Part shown: piece by piece, positions 6,619-12,560 of the stretch
Position numbering within the stretch: position 1 is the stretch's first letter
Layout of the letters: the number at the start of each line of letters is the position of its first letter
Assembly (NCBI GenBank): GCA_937899935.1
Contig: CALCOW010000527.1
Location: 1-12,560 of the forward strand
DNA: 12,560 nt
Source: an uncultured Phycisphaerae bacterium
GTDB lineage: Bacteria; Planctomycetota; Phycisphaerae; Phycisphaerales; SM1A02
Reading direction: 5' to 3'
Made by a program: the position numbers and the translations under genes
Notes under the pieces: model-generated
Told to the model about the DNA's origin: nothing
Databases searched by the model: none
The model's input: only the letters and a program-made list of their open reading frames with translations

Positions 6619-7911
6619 TTACCCTGTGGGTGTTACCGTTAAAGCGGCCTCAATTTCTTCGGTCAATTTCTTCTTCGTGGTTTTCGGTCCAAGGAAGCCG
6701 ATGTGGATATTCAGAATTTTTCCAGTAGGCCCAACAATGACCGTCTGTGGAATACCCCGAACACCGAAGGCGTTGCCAACTGTTCCTTTTTCATCCATCA
6801 GAACGGGAAAAGTCCAGTTTTTGCTATCGACAAAGGCTTTCACTTTTTCGGCAGGTTCATCTTGATCAACAGCAAAGAAAACAACGCCTCTATCTTTGAA
6901 GGCGTCGACTGCTTCGAAGACGTGGGGTAGACCTCTCACACATGGACCGCACCAGGTTGCCCAGAAGTCGAGCACGACCACCTTTCCTCGAAGGCTTGAA
7001 AGAGTGACCGTCTTATCATCGCGAAGCATTGGTAGCTCAAAGTCTTTTGCCTCAGTGCCTACAAGTTTATGAGGTTGTTCTTCGCCCTCAAACTCAGGGA
7101 ACTCCATTTCTCCCATCATCTCTTCCTGCTTTTGCATGATAGCAGCCACAAGATCATCGACTTTGGTCCAGTTCTCTTTTGGTTTCATAGAGAATATGGT
7201 GTTGTCTGGCTCACCAGCTTTCCAGTCTTCCATCTTCAGAGTCACTTCAACACTGGGCATGCCTGGAGTTTGTAATTCACTGAGATCCGGGATGACAGCT
7301 ACCAGCCAAGGCTTATCGCCTTGAGCAAAGTAAGCCGTCATTTTTATTTCGCCCATCGCTTCATTTTGTATTTCGAACATGACGCCATCAGTCTCAATGC
7401 CATCAAACTCTTTGCCGGGTGCTGGTGACATGTTCGTGACGCCAGCGGTAAAAGTCGTTTTTGGATCATCTGTAAAGAGATTGAAGACCATTGGAATAAT
7501 CGGATCAGACAATATGAAAACACCTTCACCACTATTGGCTTGTTCTGCTATCTCGGCAAAAGTCTTTGGTGCAGGTGACTCACTATATATTTCAAAGTCA
7601 CTGGCAGCAGCCATCATCGAGGTGCCATTGCTAACTACATCGGTGCCAGACATTTGGTCTGCGCCCCGCAAGGAAAACTTATTGGGTTTGCCAATAGCTA
7701 CTTGAACAGTCTGTATCATTGGCGCTGGCATATCGTTAGAAGCAACATGAGTCACACTATTAAAAGTGGCACCTGGCAGTGTCTTGTAAAAAGCACTGAC
7801 CCGCTCTATCAACAAGTTTGATTGAGCGTCAGTCTTCGCATCGTCGGCCATGACTGGTAAAACCAGACAAGTTGAAAGTGCAGTAGTCGCGATAAAGAGA
7901 CGAGGTATCAT
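6619..7911 (-). CDS. Secreted TlpA/ResA-type thioredoxin with an N-terminal LolA/DUF2092-like domain
   Basis: This 430-residue protein has a signal peptide (residues 1-22, ending PVMA). Residues about 30-250 form a beta-rich domain of the LolA/DUF2092 type, with the repeated pattern V-x-x-GKPNKFSLR, VSNGTSMM and YFAQGDKPWL. An acidic, Met/Glu-rich linker (about 258-280) joins it to a thioredoxin-like domain at about 281-425. The active site is Cys321-Gly-Pro-Cys324 in FWATWCGPC and the cis-proline is Pro388 in GIPQT. TlpA/ResA proteins reduce or exchange disulfides in the periplasm. The start ATG has AAGGA 6 bases upstream and overlaps the stop of the VCBS gene by 4 bases (ATGA), so the two are probably translationally coupled. 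The partner carries a DsbD-N-like domain with a Cys pair, which suggests a joint redox role. The function of the N-terminal domain (lipid or ligand binding) is inferred from the fold only. Confidence 0.9.
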   Translation of the reverse strand: MIPRLFIATTALSTCLVLPVMADDAKTDAQSNLLIERVSAFYKTLPGATFNSVTHVASNDMPAPMIQTVQVAIGKPNKFSLRGADQMSGTDVVSNGTSMMAAASDFEIYSESPAPKTFAEIAEQANSGEGVFILSDPIIPMVFNLFTDDPKTTFTAGVTNMSPAPGKEFDGIETDGVMFEIQNEAMGEIKMTAYFAQGDKPWLVAVIPDLSELQTPGMPSVEVTLKMEDWKAGEPDNTIFSMKPKENWTKVDDLVAAIMQKQEEMMGEMEFPEFEGEEQPHKLVGTEAKDFELPMLRDDKTVTLSSLRGKVVVLDFWATWCGPCVRGLPHVFEAVDAFKDRGVVFFAVDQDEPAEKVKAFVDSKNWTFPVLMDEKGTVGNAFGVRGIPQTVIVGPTGKILNIHIGFLGPKTTKKKLTEEIEAALTVTPTG

Positions 7912-9728
7912 TGCAGTTCCTTCCGTTGTGCTGCGCCATGTACGCTAGCGCGAGCGGTGTTGGTTTCAAGGGTGCAGACGCCAGTACGCTTGGAGCAGGT
8001 TTGGTACCGGAGTGTTGCTTGTAGAACATAATCGGTATGAGGGGTTATGTCAGAAGGTGTCTGGATCTCGGCCCAGATTGAAAAAGTCTTGTCGTAAACG
8101 TCGGATGAGATCCCAGCGATGGTCATCGTTTTTGTTTTGGGCCAGGTGATTCCCTGGACGCGAAATCCGTCCGGTAGATCCCATGTAAGCGTACTGGGGT
8201 AGTTATTGCCATGATCGATATGACCGCCAACTGTGGTATTGCGCGGTACGGTCACTTGAAGCCCCACTTTGCTGACAGAACTCGATTGAATCGATGATCC
8301 ATTCAATAGGAATTGCATCTTCTCGCCTGGTGAACCAATAGCAGTCCACTCAGGCGCATCAGCAGTGGCACTTGGTGTCGTGGCAGGGGGTTCCTGAGCA
8401 TAGAACCAGACCCAACCGTGTGAATCAATACGATGTGTTTCTAGTTCACCTAGCCTCTCGTTGACCTGTTTGATCCAGTCGATTTGAGCTTGCTCGTCTG
8501 TGGTGCGGTTCTCTTCGCCCTTTAATATGACATCCTCGAGGCTTGTAAGGAGTTCCGTTTCTTCTTGTTCGAGTTCTTCTTTCTCTTGCTTTTCTTGTTC
8601 TGTGAGTGTCCGGACATGATGCCAAGTCGATCCATAGTCACCGATGAGTAGATCGGTATAACCATCATTGTTGTAGTCGGCAGCATGCACTTTGGCTCGA
8701 CTTCCATGAATCGATGCATCGGTCTGACGGTGGAACATCTGCTCTGTTGTTAGTTCAGGAATCAGTGTCTGCTGAGCACCAAAGACAGGGATGTTCTCGC
8801 TGCCTTCATTGCGATGCCAATAGACGCCACCATTTTCACTTCCGACAAGAATGTCGCTGATGCCATCTTTGTCCCAATCAGTGAAGTGCACATTGGAGCC
8901 ATAATCCCAGCTGCCAATTCGATCACCTGACGAGGTCATCAATCGCCAGCTTGTACTATCCCAAACAGGTTCGCTGCGCGAGCCGATATTTTCGATGACA
9001 TAGCAACCGCTAGAACGAGAGCCAACCACAAGATCCAAATCATCATCCCCATCCATGTCATGAGCCTCAACAGTCACTGAGTGAACCCTTAACTCTGACA
9101 TTAGCCTGTACGATTCTTTCGCCCAAGGAATCTCTTGAGTTGCTACTAGTGGTTTGCCATCGACGACCTTTGGCACCCAAAGCCTGTTGCCGCCAGAGAT
9201 CACTAGCAGTGGTTTGCCATCGACATTCAAGAGATGTCTGACGTTCTCAAATGAACCGTCTGGCCGACGCTTAAAGAAGTACATATCACCTGGGTAGGAG
9301 CCTGAGATAATGTCGTCGATGCCATCATCATCAAAGTCGACGACATGGGGGACAAACCTAACACAACAGGTAATCGGTACTGCCGCGAACTTGTCACCCG
9401 CCTTCATATACTCAAAGGACTCATACTTCGGTGCTTGATTCGTGCCGTGGTTCTTATAGATACGTAGTCGACCTTGAACCCATCCATCTGGATCACTTGC
9501 TGGCCCGTCGTACGGTTCAGCTCCAAACTCACCGACCAGTAGATCGCGAAAACCGTCACCATCCATGTCATAAAGATAGGGTGCTGCATGCCCCGTCGTG
9601 ACATCGATCGGTTCGCCACCAGCTTCGATCCTGACCGGATCGGCAAACACGAAATCATTGCTTGTGACGTCGTCCGCTCCCGTAATCAAACTCGCGGCAG
9701 CGGCGATTTGGCAGAATATGGCAAGCAT
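7908..9728 (-). CDS. Secreted VCBS/FG-GAP-repeat protein with a C-terminal DsbD-N-like domain
   Basis: This 606-residue protein starts at an ATG with AAGGGAG about 7 bases upstream; residues 1-18 look like a short signal peptide without a basic start. Five FG-GAP/VCBS calcium-binding motifs of the D-x-D-x-D-G-x-x-D type lie at about 54-62, 131-139, 224-232, 284-292 and 351-359, each followed by a strand such as LLVGEFG or ILVGSENG. They should form a seven-bladed-type propeller. A highly charged helix rich in Glu, Gln and Lys (373-432) follows and is probably a coiled coil. Residues about 470-590 resemble the N-terminal domain of DsbD: LTWDLPDGFRV, ITWPKTK, then LRYQTC (Cys578) and GVC (Cys585). 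In DsbD this Ig-like domain passes electrons to periplasmic partners. The gene overlaps the downstream TlpA-type gene by 4 bases. The VCBS assignment is solid; the DsbD-like call rests on pattern only. Confidence 0.85.
   Translation of the reverse strand: MLAIFCQIAAAASLITGADDVTSNDFVFADPVRIEAGGEPIDVTTGHAAPYLYDMDGDGFRDLLVGEFGAEPYDGPASDPDGWVQGRLRIYKNHGTNQAPKYESFEYMKAGDKFAAVPITCCVRFVPHVVDFDDDGIDDIISGSYPGDMYFFKRRPDGSFENVRHLLNVDGKPLLVISGGNRLWVPKVVDGKPLVATQEIPWAKESYRLMSELRVHSVTVEAHDMDGDDDLDLVVGSRSSGCYVIENIGSRSEPVWDSTSWRLMTSSGDRIGSWDYGSNVHFTDWDKDGISDILVGSENGGVYWHRNEGSENIPVFGAQQTLIPELTTEQMFHRQTDASIHGSRAKVHAADYNNDGYTDLLIGDYGSTWHHVRTLTEQEKQEKEELEQEETELLTSLEDVILKGEENRTTDEQAQIDWIKQVNERLGELETHRIDSHGWVWFYAQEPPATTPSATADAPEWTAIGSPGEKMQFLLNGSSIQSSSVSKVGLQVTVPRNTTVGGHIDHGNNYPSTLTWDLPDGFRVQGITWPKTKTMTIAGISSDVYDKTFSIWAEIQTPSDITPHTDYVLQATLRYQTCSKRTGVCTLETNTARASVHGAAQRKELQ
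7959..8321 (-). other. DsbD N-terminal-like domain region within the VCBS protein
   Basis: Residues about 470-590 hold the strand order and key motifs of the nDsbD family: TWDLPDGF, then I-x-WP, then a Y-x-x-C-x6-C pair (codons at 7995-7997 and 7974-7976). The known nDsbD active site is a Cys pair five residues apart; six here is a small departure. Confidence 0.55.
8433..8612 (-). other. Charged coiled-coil insertion between propeller and redox-like domain
   Basis: Residues 373-432 are dominated by Glu, Gln, Lys, Leu and Thr with spacing of hydrophobic residues consistent with a long helix or helical hairpin (EQEKQEKEELEQEE, then IDWIKQVNERLGELE). It directly follows the fifth calcium motif. 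It may dimerise the protein or present the C-terminal domain. Confidence 0.6.
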
Positions 9729-9831
9729 GATGGCTCCCTTTGAAGTCGCAATTGTAGGTCATTCAGCGGAGACCGATCTTAGGTCTGGGTAGATAGACGC
9801 CCTTATTGAGCGTCAGTTCCCCGTTGTTCCA
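9729..9831 (-). other. Gap between the ThuA-like and VCBS genes
   Basis: This 103-base gap separates two minus-strand genes. It contains small dyads: AGACC/GGTCT (9770-9774 and 9782-9786) and GACGC/GCGTC. Neither has a U-tract, so read-through from the upstream pair is possible. The ribosome site AAGGGAG of the VCBS gene lies at its lower end. Confidence 0.3.
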
Positions 9832-10974
9832 TCATGAGGGAGGGTTCTCGGGTTTAGAAGGGGGGTTTTCTGCCCAAGGAGACCCATTTCGGAAATCCTC
9901 TGCTTGGTAGTTGCCCTTTCGATGTCCGTTGAAGCCAAAGGGTGTTGGTTGCCAGGGACCGATCAGGTTGGCTCGAACACCGCTTGCTGGGATAGCATCT
10001 TCTTGACCCGTACACCAGAGTGCTGCGTTTGCCGAAAGGCGGCGCAGCCCGGGGCTAGAAAAATCTTCCGCTGTTCCCATCGTGGTCACGAAGATTCGCT
10101 GAGTTGAGCCATCTGGCATCTGCCGCTGGCGTGTCCAGGCCAGTGGCATCATCGGGTCATTGCGATCATCGGTCACTGGTGGGTCACTGGGATCCATACC
10201 CTCAAGAACCGCTCCAAGTATGAGCACCGTGCTGTCATCTGGAAGTTCACGTATTGAATAGACGTCCGTTGGGCCAAAGATGTCATCGGCACCGCGCACG
10301 ATGGGATGGTCCTTCATCTCAGGTGGCACGACACCGCGCGTTGCTTCTCGTCCATGATGGCCGTGGTGTGCCACCCAGGTTTCACCCAAAATGTGTCCCC
10401 CGAAACCACCTGGGGGATTTTCACTGTTCCAAGTCCAGTTCGCATATCTACTGGATGGGTTATCTCGGTAGGCAAAGGCGTGTGTTGCTGTGCGATAAGC
10501 CATCAGCGGCTTGCCCGCATTGACATAGTTGACAATATGAGCCATATCCTCGTCGGGAAGTTCTCGGAATCGTAAGAACAGAACCAGAAGATCAGCGTCA
10601 TCTATCAGATGCAGGCCAGGAATATTAGTCAGGTTGCCGGGGTTTACTTCACCGTTTTCATCCTGGCTAAACAAGACGATACATTCAAACCCAAGTTCTT
10701 GACTCAATATACGACCGAGTAGAGGCATTGCCTCTTCAGAGCGATACTCTTCGTCACCGGCAACTAGCACGATACGCCGCCCGTTACCAGGAGCCTTCTC
10801 CTTTGAACCAGAATAAGTAAGCCACTGAGGAGAAGTCGTAGGCGCTATTGGTTCATTGAGGTTGTTTTCTTGTGCCATTGCTGTAGTTGCCATGAATAGA
10901 GATAAGGCCAAGAACAAAATGAATGTCAGTCTATCTATGAGTAAATTCGACACTTGTTGCTCCATTCGACTCAA
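9832..10974 (-). CDS. Secreted ThuA-like (class I glutamine-amidotransferase fold) protein
   Basis: The longest form has 380 residues and begins at a TTG (10974) that overlaps the stop of the upstream monooxygenase gene by 4 bases (TTGA). ATG 10965 and GTG 10953 (GGAG 6 bases upstream) are equally good starts; all keep the signal peptide, hydrophobic at about 16-34 and ending AMA. The ThuA domain covers about 66-325: RRIVLVAGDEEYRSEEAMPLL opens the fold, LLVLFLRFRELPDE and GKPLMAYRTATHAF follow. The His-rich WVAHHGHHG (200-208) and VTTMGTAEDF near the end are conserved features of this group. ThuA was named for trehalose utilisation; in Planctomycetota and Verrucomicrobiota such secreted proteins are often linked to sugar metabolism, but the reaction is not established. 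The C-terminal tail is Pro-rich with a repeated ENPPS. Confidence 0.85.
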   Translation of the reverse strand: MSRMEQQVSNLLIDRLTFILFLALSLFMATTAMAQENNLNEPIAPTTSPQWLTYSGSKEKAPGNGRRIVLVAGDEEYRSEEAMPLLGRILSQELGFECIVLFSQDENGEVNPGNLTNIPGLHLIDDADLLVLFLRFRELPDEDMAHIVNYVNAGKPLMAYRTATHAFAYRDNPSSRYANWTWNSENPPGGFGGHILGETWVAHHGHHGREATRGVVPPEMKDHPIVRGADDIFGPTDVYSIRELPDDSTVLILGAVLEGMDPSDPPVTDDRNDPMMPLAWTRQRQMPDGSTQRIFVTTMGTAEDFSSPGLRRLSANAALWCTGQEDAIPASGVRANLIGPWQPTPFGFNGHRKGNYQAEDFRNGSPWAENPPSKPENPPS

Positions 10975-12131
10975 TGCGCTGAATCTTTATCACTCTCTTG
11001 AGCGAGGACCATTTTCTCAGCTATCTCTTTCGCTTGTTTTTCAGGCATATGTCGAAAAGCCATATCTCGGAACCATGCCCAGATGCGAGAATTTGAGGCA
11101 GACATGCTCAGCCCTGACTTCGATTTTTTGAGTACTTCATCAGCAATGGGTTTTCGCTCATCTTCAAATGTTTGCATGATCTCTTCGGCTGACTTATCTG
11201 ATGCCACCATGTGGCCGAGCTCAAAGGCATCAGTAATTGCTGTGCAAGCACCCATCGCGGCATGCGAGGTCGAGGCATGTGCTGCATCACCGACTAACAT
11301 CACTCTTCCTTTATGCCAACTGGGCAGTGGTTTCAAATAGGTTTGATCAGTAATCCAGATGAGACGGTCGTCGGTCGATTCAATCGCTTCGACGAGAGCG
11401 GGGTGTGGATCCTTTGGTGCAGCCAAAGCGGACTCTTTATTGCGTGATTCACTTGATGGTCCACCTTCGCGCATATTCACGTACCAGCGACATTCTCCAT
11501 TACCAATATCTGCCATTCCACACTTGGTGCCAGGCTGCCAGAAGTCGAGGTGGCAGGCTTCCTTTAAACCAGGAGGATGGAAGGGTAGAACAGCGCCCCA
11601 GCCACCACCGTTCGCCTTCTCTAGTTCGACATCTGGGTAGAGCGATTTTCGGACCACTGAATGAGCGCCGTCGCACCCGATCAGAAGATCGCCTTCCACA
11701 GTCGAGCCATCTTCAAATACAGCGACCGCGGTGTTGCCATCAGTATGGGTCGAAACACAACGATGACCGGCACGCAGTGAATCACCGGCAAGGTGTCCCA
11801 TGAGTTCGATGAGTCGTCTGCGATTTATCTCATAGGAGCCCGTGCCATGTTCACGACTTACTTGTCCGACTGGAAGGGTTGCCACACATTCGTTCTTGGC
11901 GCCATAGATCTCGATGTTTTCCAGAAATCTTCCTGCTTTATCCATATCAACGCCAAGATCACGGAGTCTATTGGTCGCAAACCCCCACAATAAAAGGCCA
12001 GTATCCAATCGCTGTTGATGGTCATATTGCTCATAGACCACACTCTCAATGCCACGCTTTTTCATGGTCAAAGAAAGCGTAAGACCGGCCATACCACCGC
12101 CCACAATAATCACGCGTTTGATGTTACGCAT
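10971..12131 (-). CDS. FAD-dependent monooxygenase (PHBH-type, class A flavoprotein)
   Basis: The start ATG is at 12131, with GGAG 5 bases upstream; an upstream in-frame ATG at 12257 would add 42 non-family residues and run into the divergent transporter gene. The 386-residue protein opens with the Rossmann dinucleotide motif RVIIVGGGMAGL (Gly11, Gly13, Gly16). The DG motif GCDGAHS is at 152-158, and the second FAD motif GDAAHA at 281-286, followed by a variant MGACTAITDA. These are the three signatures of the p-hydroxybenzoate hydroxylase group, which hydroxylates or epoxidises small aromatic or other molecules using NAD(P)H and O2. The substrate is not evident. There is no signal peptide, so it is cytoplasmic, unlike its secreted neighbours. 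Its stop overlaps the start of the ThuA-like gene, so the two probably form an operon. Confidence 0.9.
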   Translation of the reverse strand: MRNIKRVIIVGGGMAGLTLSLTMKKRGIESVVYEQYDHQQRLDTGLLLWGFATNRLRDLGVDMDKAGRFLENIEIYGAKNECVATLPVGQVSREHGTGSYEINRRRLIELMGHLAGDSLRAGHRCVSTHTDGNTAVAVFEDGSTVEGDLLIGCDGAHSVVRKSLYPDVELEKANGGGWGAVLPFHPPGLKEACHLDFWQPGTKCGMADIGNGECRWYVNMREGGPSSESRNKESALAAPKDPHPALVEAIESTDDRLIWITDQTYLKPLPSWHKGRVMLVGDAAHASTSHAAMGACTAITDAFELGHMVASDKSAEEIMQTFEDERKPIADEVLKKSKSGLSMSASNSRIWAWFRDMAFRHMPEKQAKEIAEKMVLAQESDKDSAH

Positions 12132-12188
12132 AAGTACTCCAGCAAAGTTCGATGGCCATTCTACCAAGCTCCAATACTTGTCGCCTTT
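12132..12188. promoter_or_regulatory. Short divergent promoter region between monooxygenase and transporter genes
   Basis: Only 57 bases separate the monooxygenase start from the first possible transporter ATG, so both promoters must be packed here or lie inside the coding ends. On the minus strand TAGAAT (12161-12166) is a plausible -10 with a poor -35; no strong pair stands out for the + strand. A later transporter start (12234 or 12267) would widen the gap. Confidence 0.3.
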
Positions 12189-12560
12189 ATGATTATTCGA
12201 ACCCAAGTTACCATGGCCAGCATGACAAGAATCATGCCAGGCCGTGGTGATCCGCAAGGCCGATTAATGGTTGTGGTCTTGGTGGCGTGCTGGCTCTTGT
12301 CGTGGGTCGGCATGAAAATCTCTTTGCCAGCCTTGCCGTACCTGGAGTCCGTGTTTGAGGTATCGGGTGACACCATCCGATCATCAATCGCAGCATTTCT
12401 TGCCTCGTTTGCGATTGCACAGGGGCTTTGGGGTTTTCTGACAGATCTATTTGGTCGTCGCGCCCCGTTACTTATTGGGATCGGCATCGCGGCGACAGGA
12501 ACACTTTTGGTGATCATCAGCCAAGACTTTGGAATCTATATCCTCGGAAGATGTTTGGAG
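12189..12560 (+). CDS. Major facilitator superfamily transporter, N-terminal part (runs off the window)
   Basis: About 124 residues are visible, open to the last base. After a polar start, a first membrane helix begins at LMVVVLVACWLLSW, leading into SLPALPYLE. This matches the first helix and loop of DHA1/Bcr-CflA-type drug efflux transporters (consensus D-x-x-LPALP). A second helix follows (SSIAAFLASFAIAQGLWG). The MFS motif A appears as GFLTDLFGRRAP (G-x-x-x-D-x-x-GRR), then a third helix LLIGIGIAATGTLLVII. The start is uncertain: ATG codons lie at 12189, 12213, 12222, 12234 and 12267. Only 12267 has a fair ribosome site (AAGG), but it would trim the polar N-terminus. It is transcribed away from the monooxygenase gene, a common arrangement for an enzyme and an efflux pump, so a shared substrate is possible. 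Confidence 0.8.
   Translation, partial: MIIRTQVTMASMTRIMPGRGDPQGRLMVVVLVACWLLSWVGMKISLPALPYLESVFEVSGDTIRSSIAAFLASFAIAQGLWGFLTDLFGRRAPLLIGIGIAATGTLLVIISQDFGIYILGRCLE

Noticed and set aside
9142..9224. CRISPR-like spacing of a repeated 17-mer
   Set aside because: Only two copies exist, both in frame within a protein-coding repeat.
11405..11803. Plus-strand open frame of 132 codons
   Set aside because: It is antisense to the monooxygenase gene over its FAD domain; the translation is rich in His, Arg and Ser with no recognisable motif.
12132..12257. Upstream ATG (12257) extension of the monooxygenase
   Set aside because: The extra 42 residues are not part of the family, which normally begins within about ten residues of the GxGxxG motif; the extension also overlaps the divergent transporter gene.
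12161..12517. Minus-strand open frame of 118 codons
   Set aside because: It lies antisense to the clear MFS transporter reading, has no ribosome site, and its translation is rich in Pro, Arg, Ser and Thr without a domain pattern.

Overview
The window looks like a chromosomal segment of moderate GC (roughly half, judged by eye) from a Gram-negative-type bacterium. The gene set is a sialidase-like propeller protein, a transglutaminase/alpha-beta hydrolase fusion, a VCBS/FG-GAP protein, a ThuA-like protein, and a TlpA-type thioredoxin behind a LolA/DUF2092-like domain. This combination is most familiar from Planctomycetota (possibly Phycisphaerae), but that is an inference from protein families; no rRNA or other marker gene is present. 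Nearly every complete protein carries an export signal, so the region is mostly a secretome island. I see no insertion sequences, CRISPR arrays, tRNAs or rRNAs.

Layout. The + strand from 2 to 4349 carries the 3' part of a sialidase-like gene, a 62-residue two-helix membrane protein, and a large secreted transglutaminase-hydrolase fusion. The latter converges, with a gap of only 14 bases, on a minus-strand lipoprotein gene (4364-5803). The lipoprotein gene starts at a GTG behind a very strong ribosome binding site. A 242-base divergent region (5804-6045) contains a TTGACA and a TATAAT hexamer, a 12-base palindrome and a 9-N11-9 dyad. It leads into a + strand cytidine/guanine-deaminase-family gene whose only sensible start is an ATT codon at 6046. 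A 12-bp-stem hairpin at 6561-6592 separates this gene from a minus-strand gene block.

The minus block runs leftwards from 12131 to 6619: an FAD-dependent monooxygenase, a secreted ThuA-domain protein, a secreted VCBS-repeat protein, and a secreted TlpA-type thioredoxin. Genes 1 and 2 overlap by 4 bases (TTGA) and genes 3 and 4 overlap by 4 bases (ATGA); 103 bases separate the two pairs. The VCBS protein ends in a domain resembling the N-terminal domain of DsbD, including a Cys pair (C578 and C585), and its stop codon overlaps the start of the thioredoxin gene. I consider this probable secreted thiol-disulfide pair the most interesting system here. The window ends inside a divergently transcribed major-facilitator transporter gene.

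Other points of interest are a hidden internal duplication in the sialidase-like protein (the window opens inside a degenerate first propeller), and the non-canonical ATT start with an upstream dyad at the deaminase gene.
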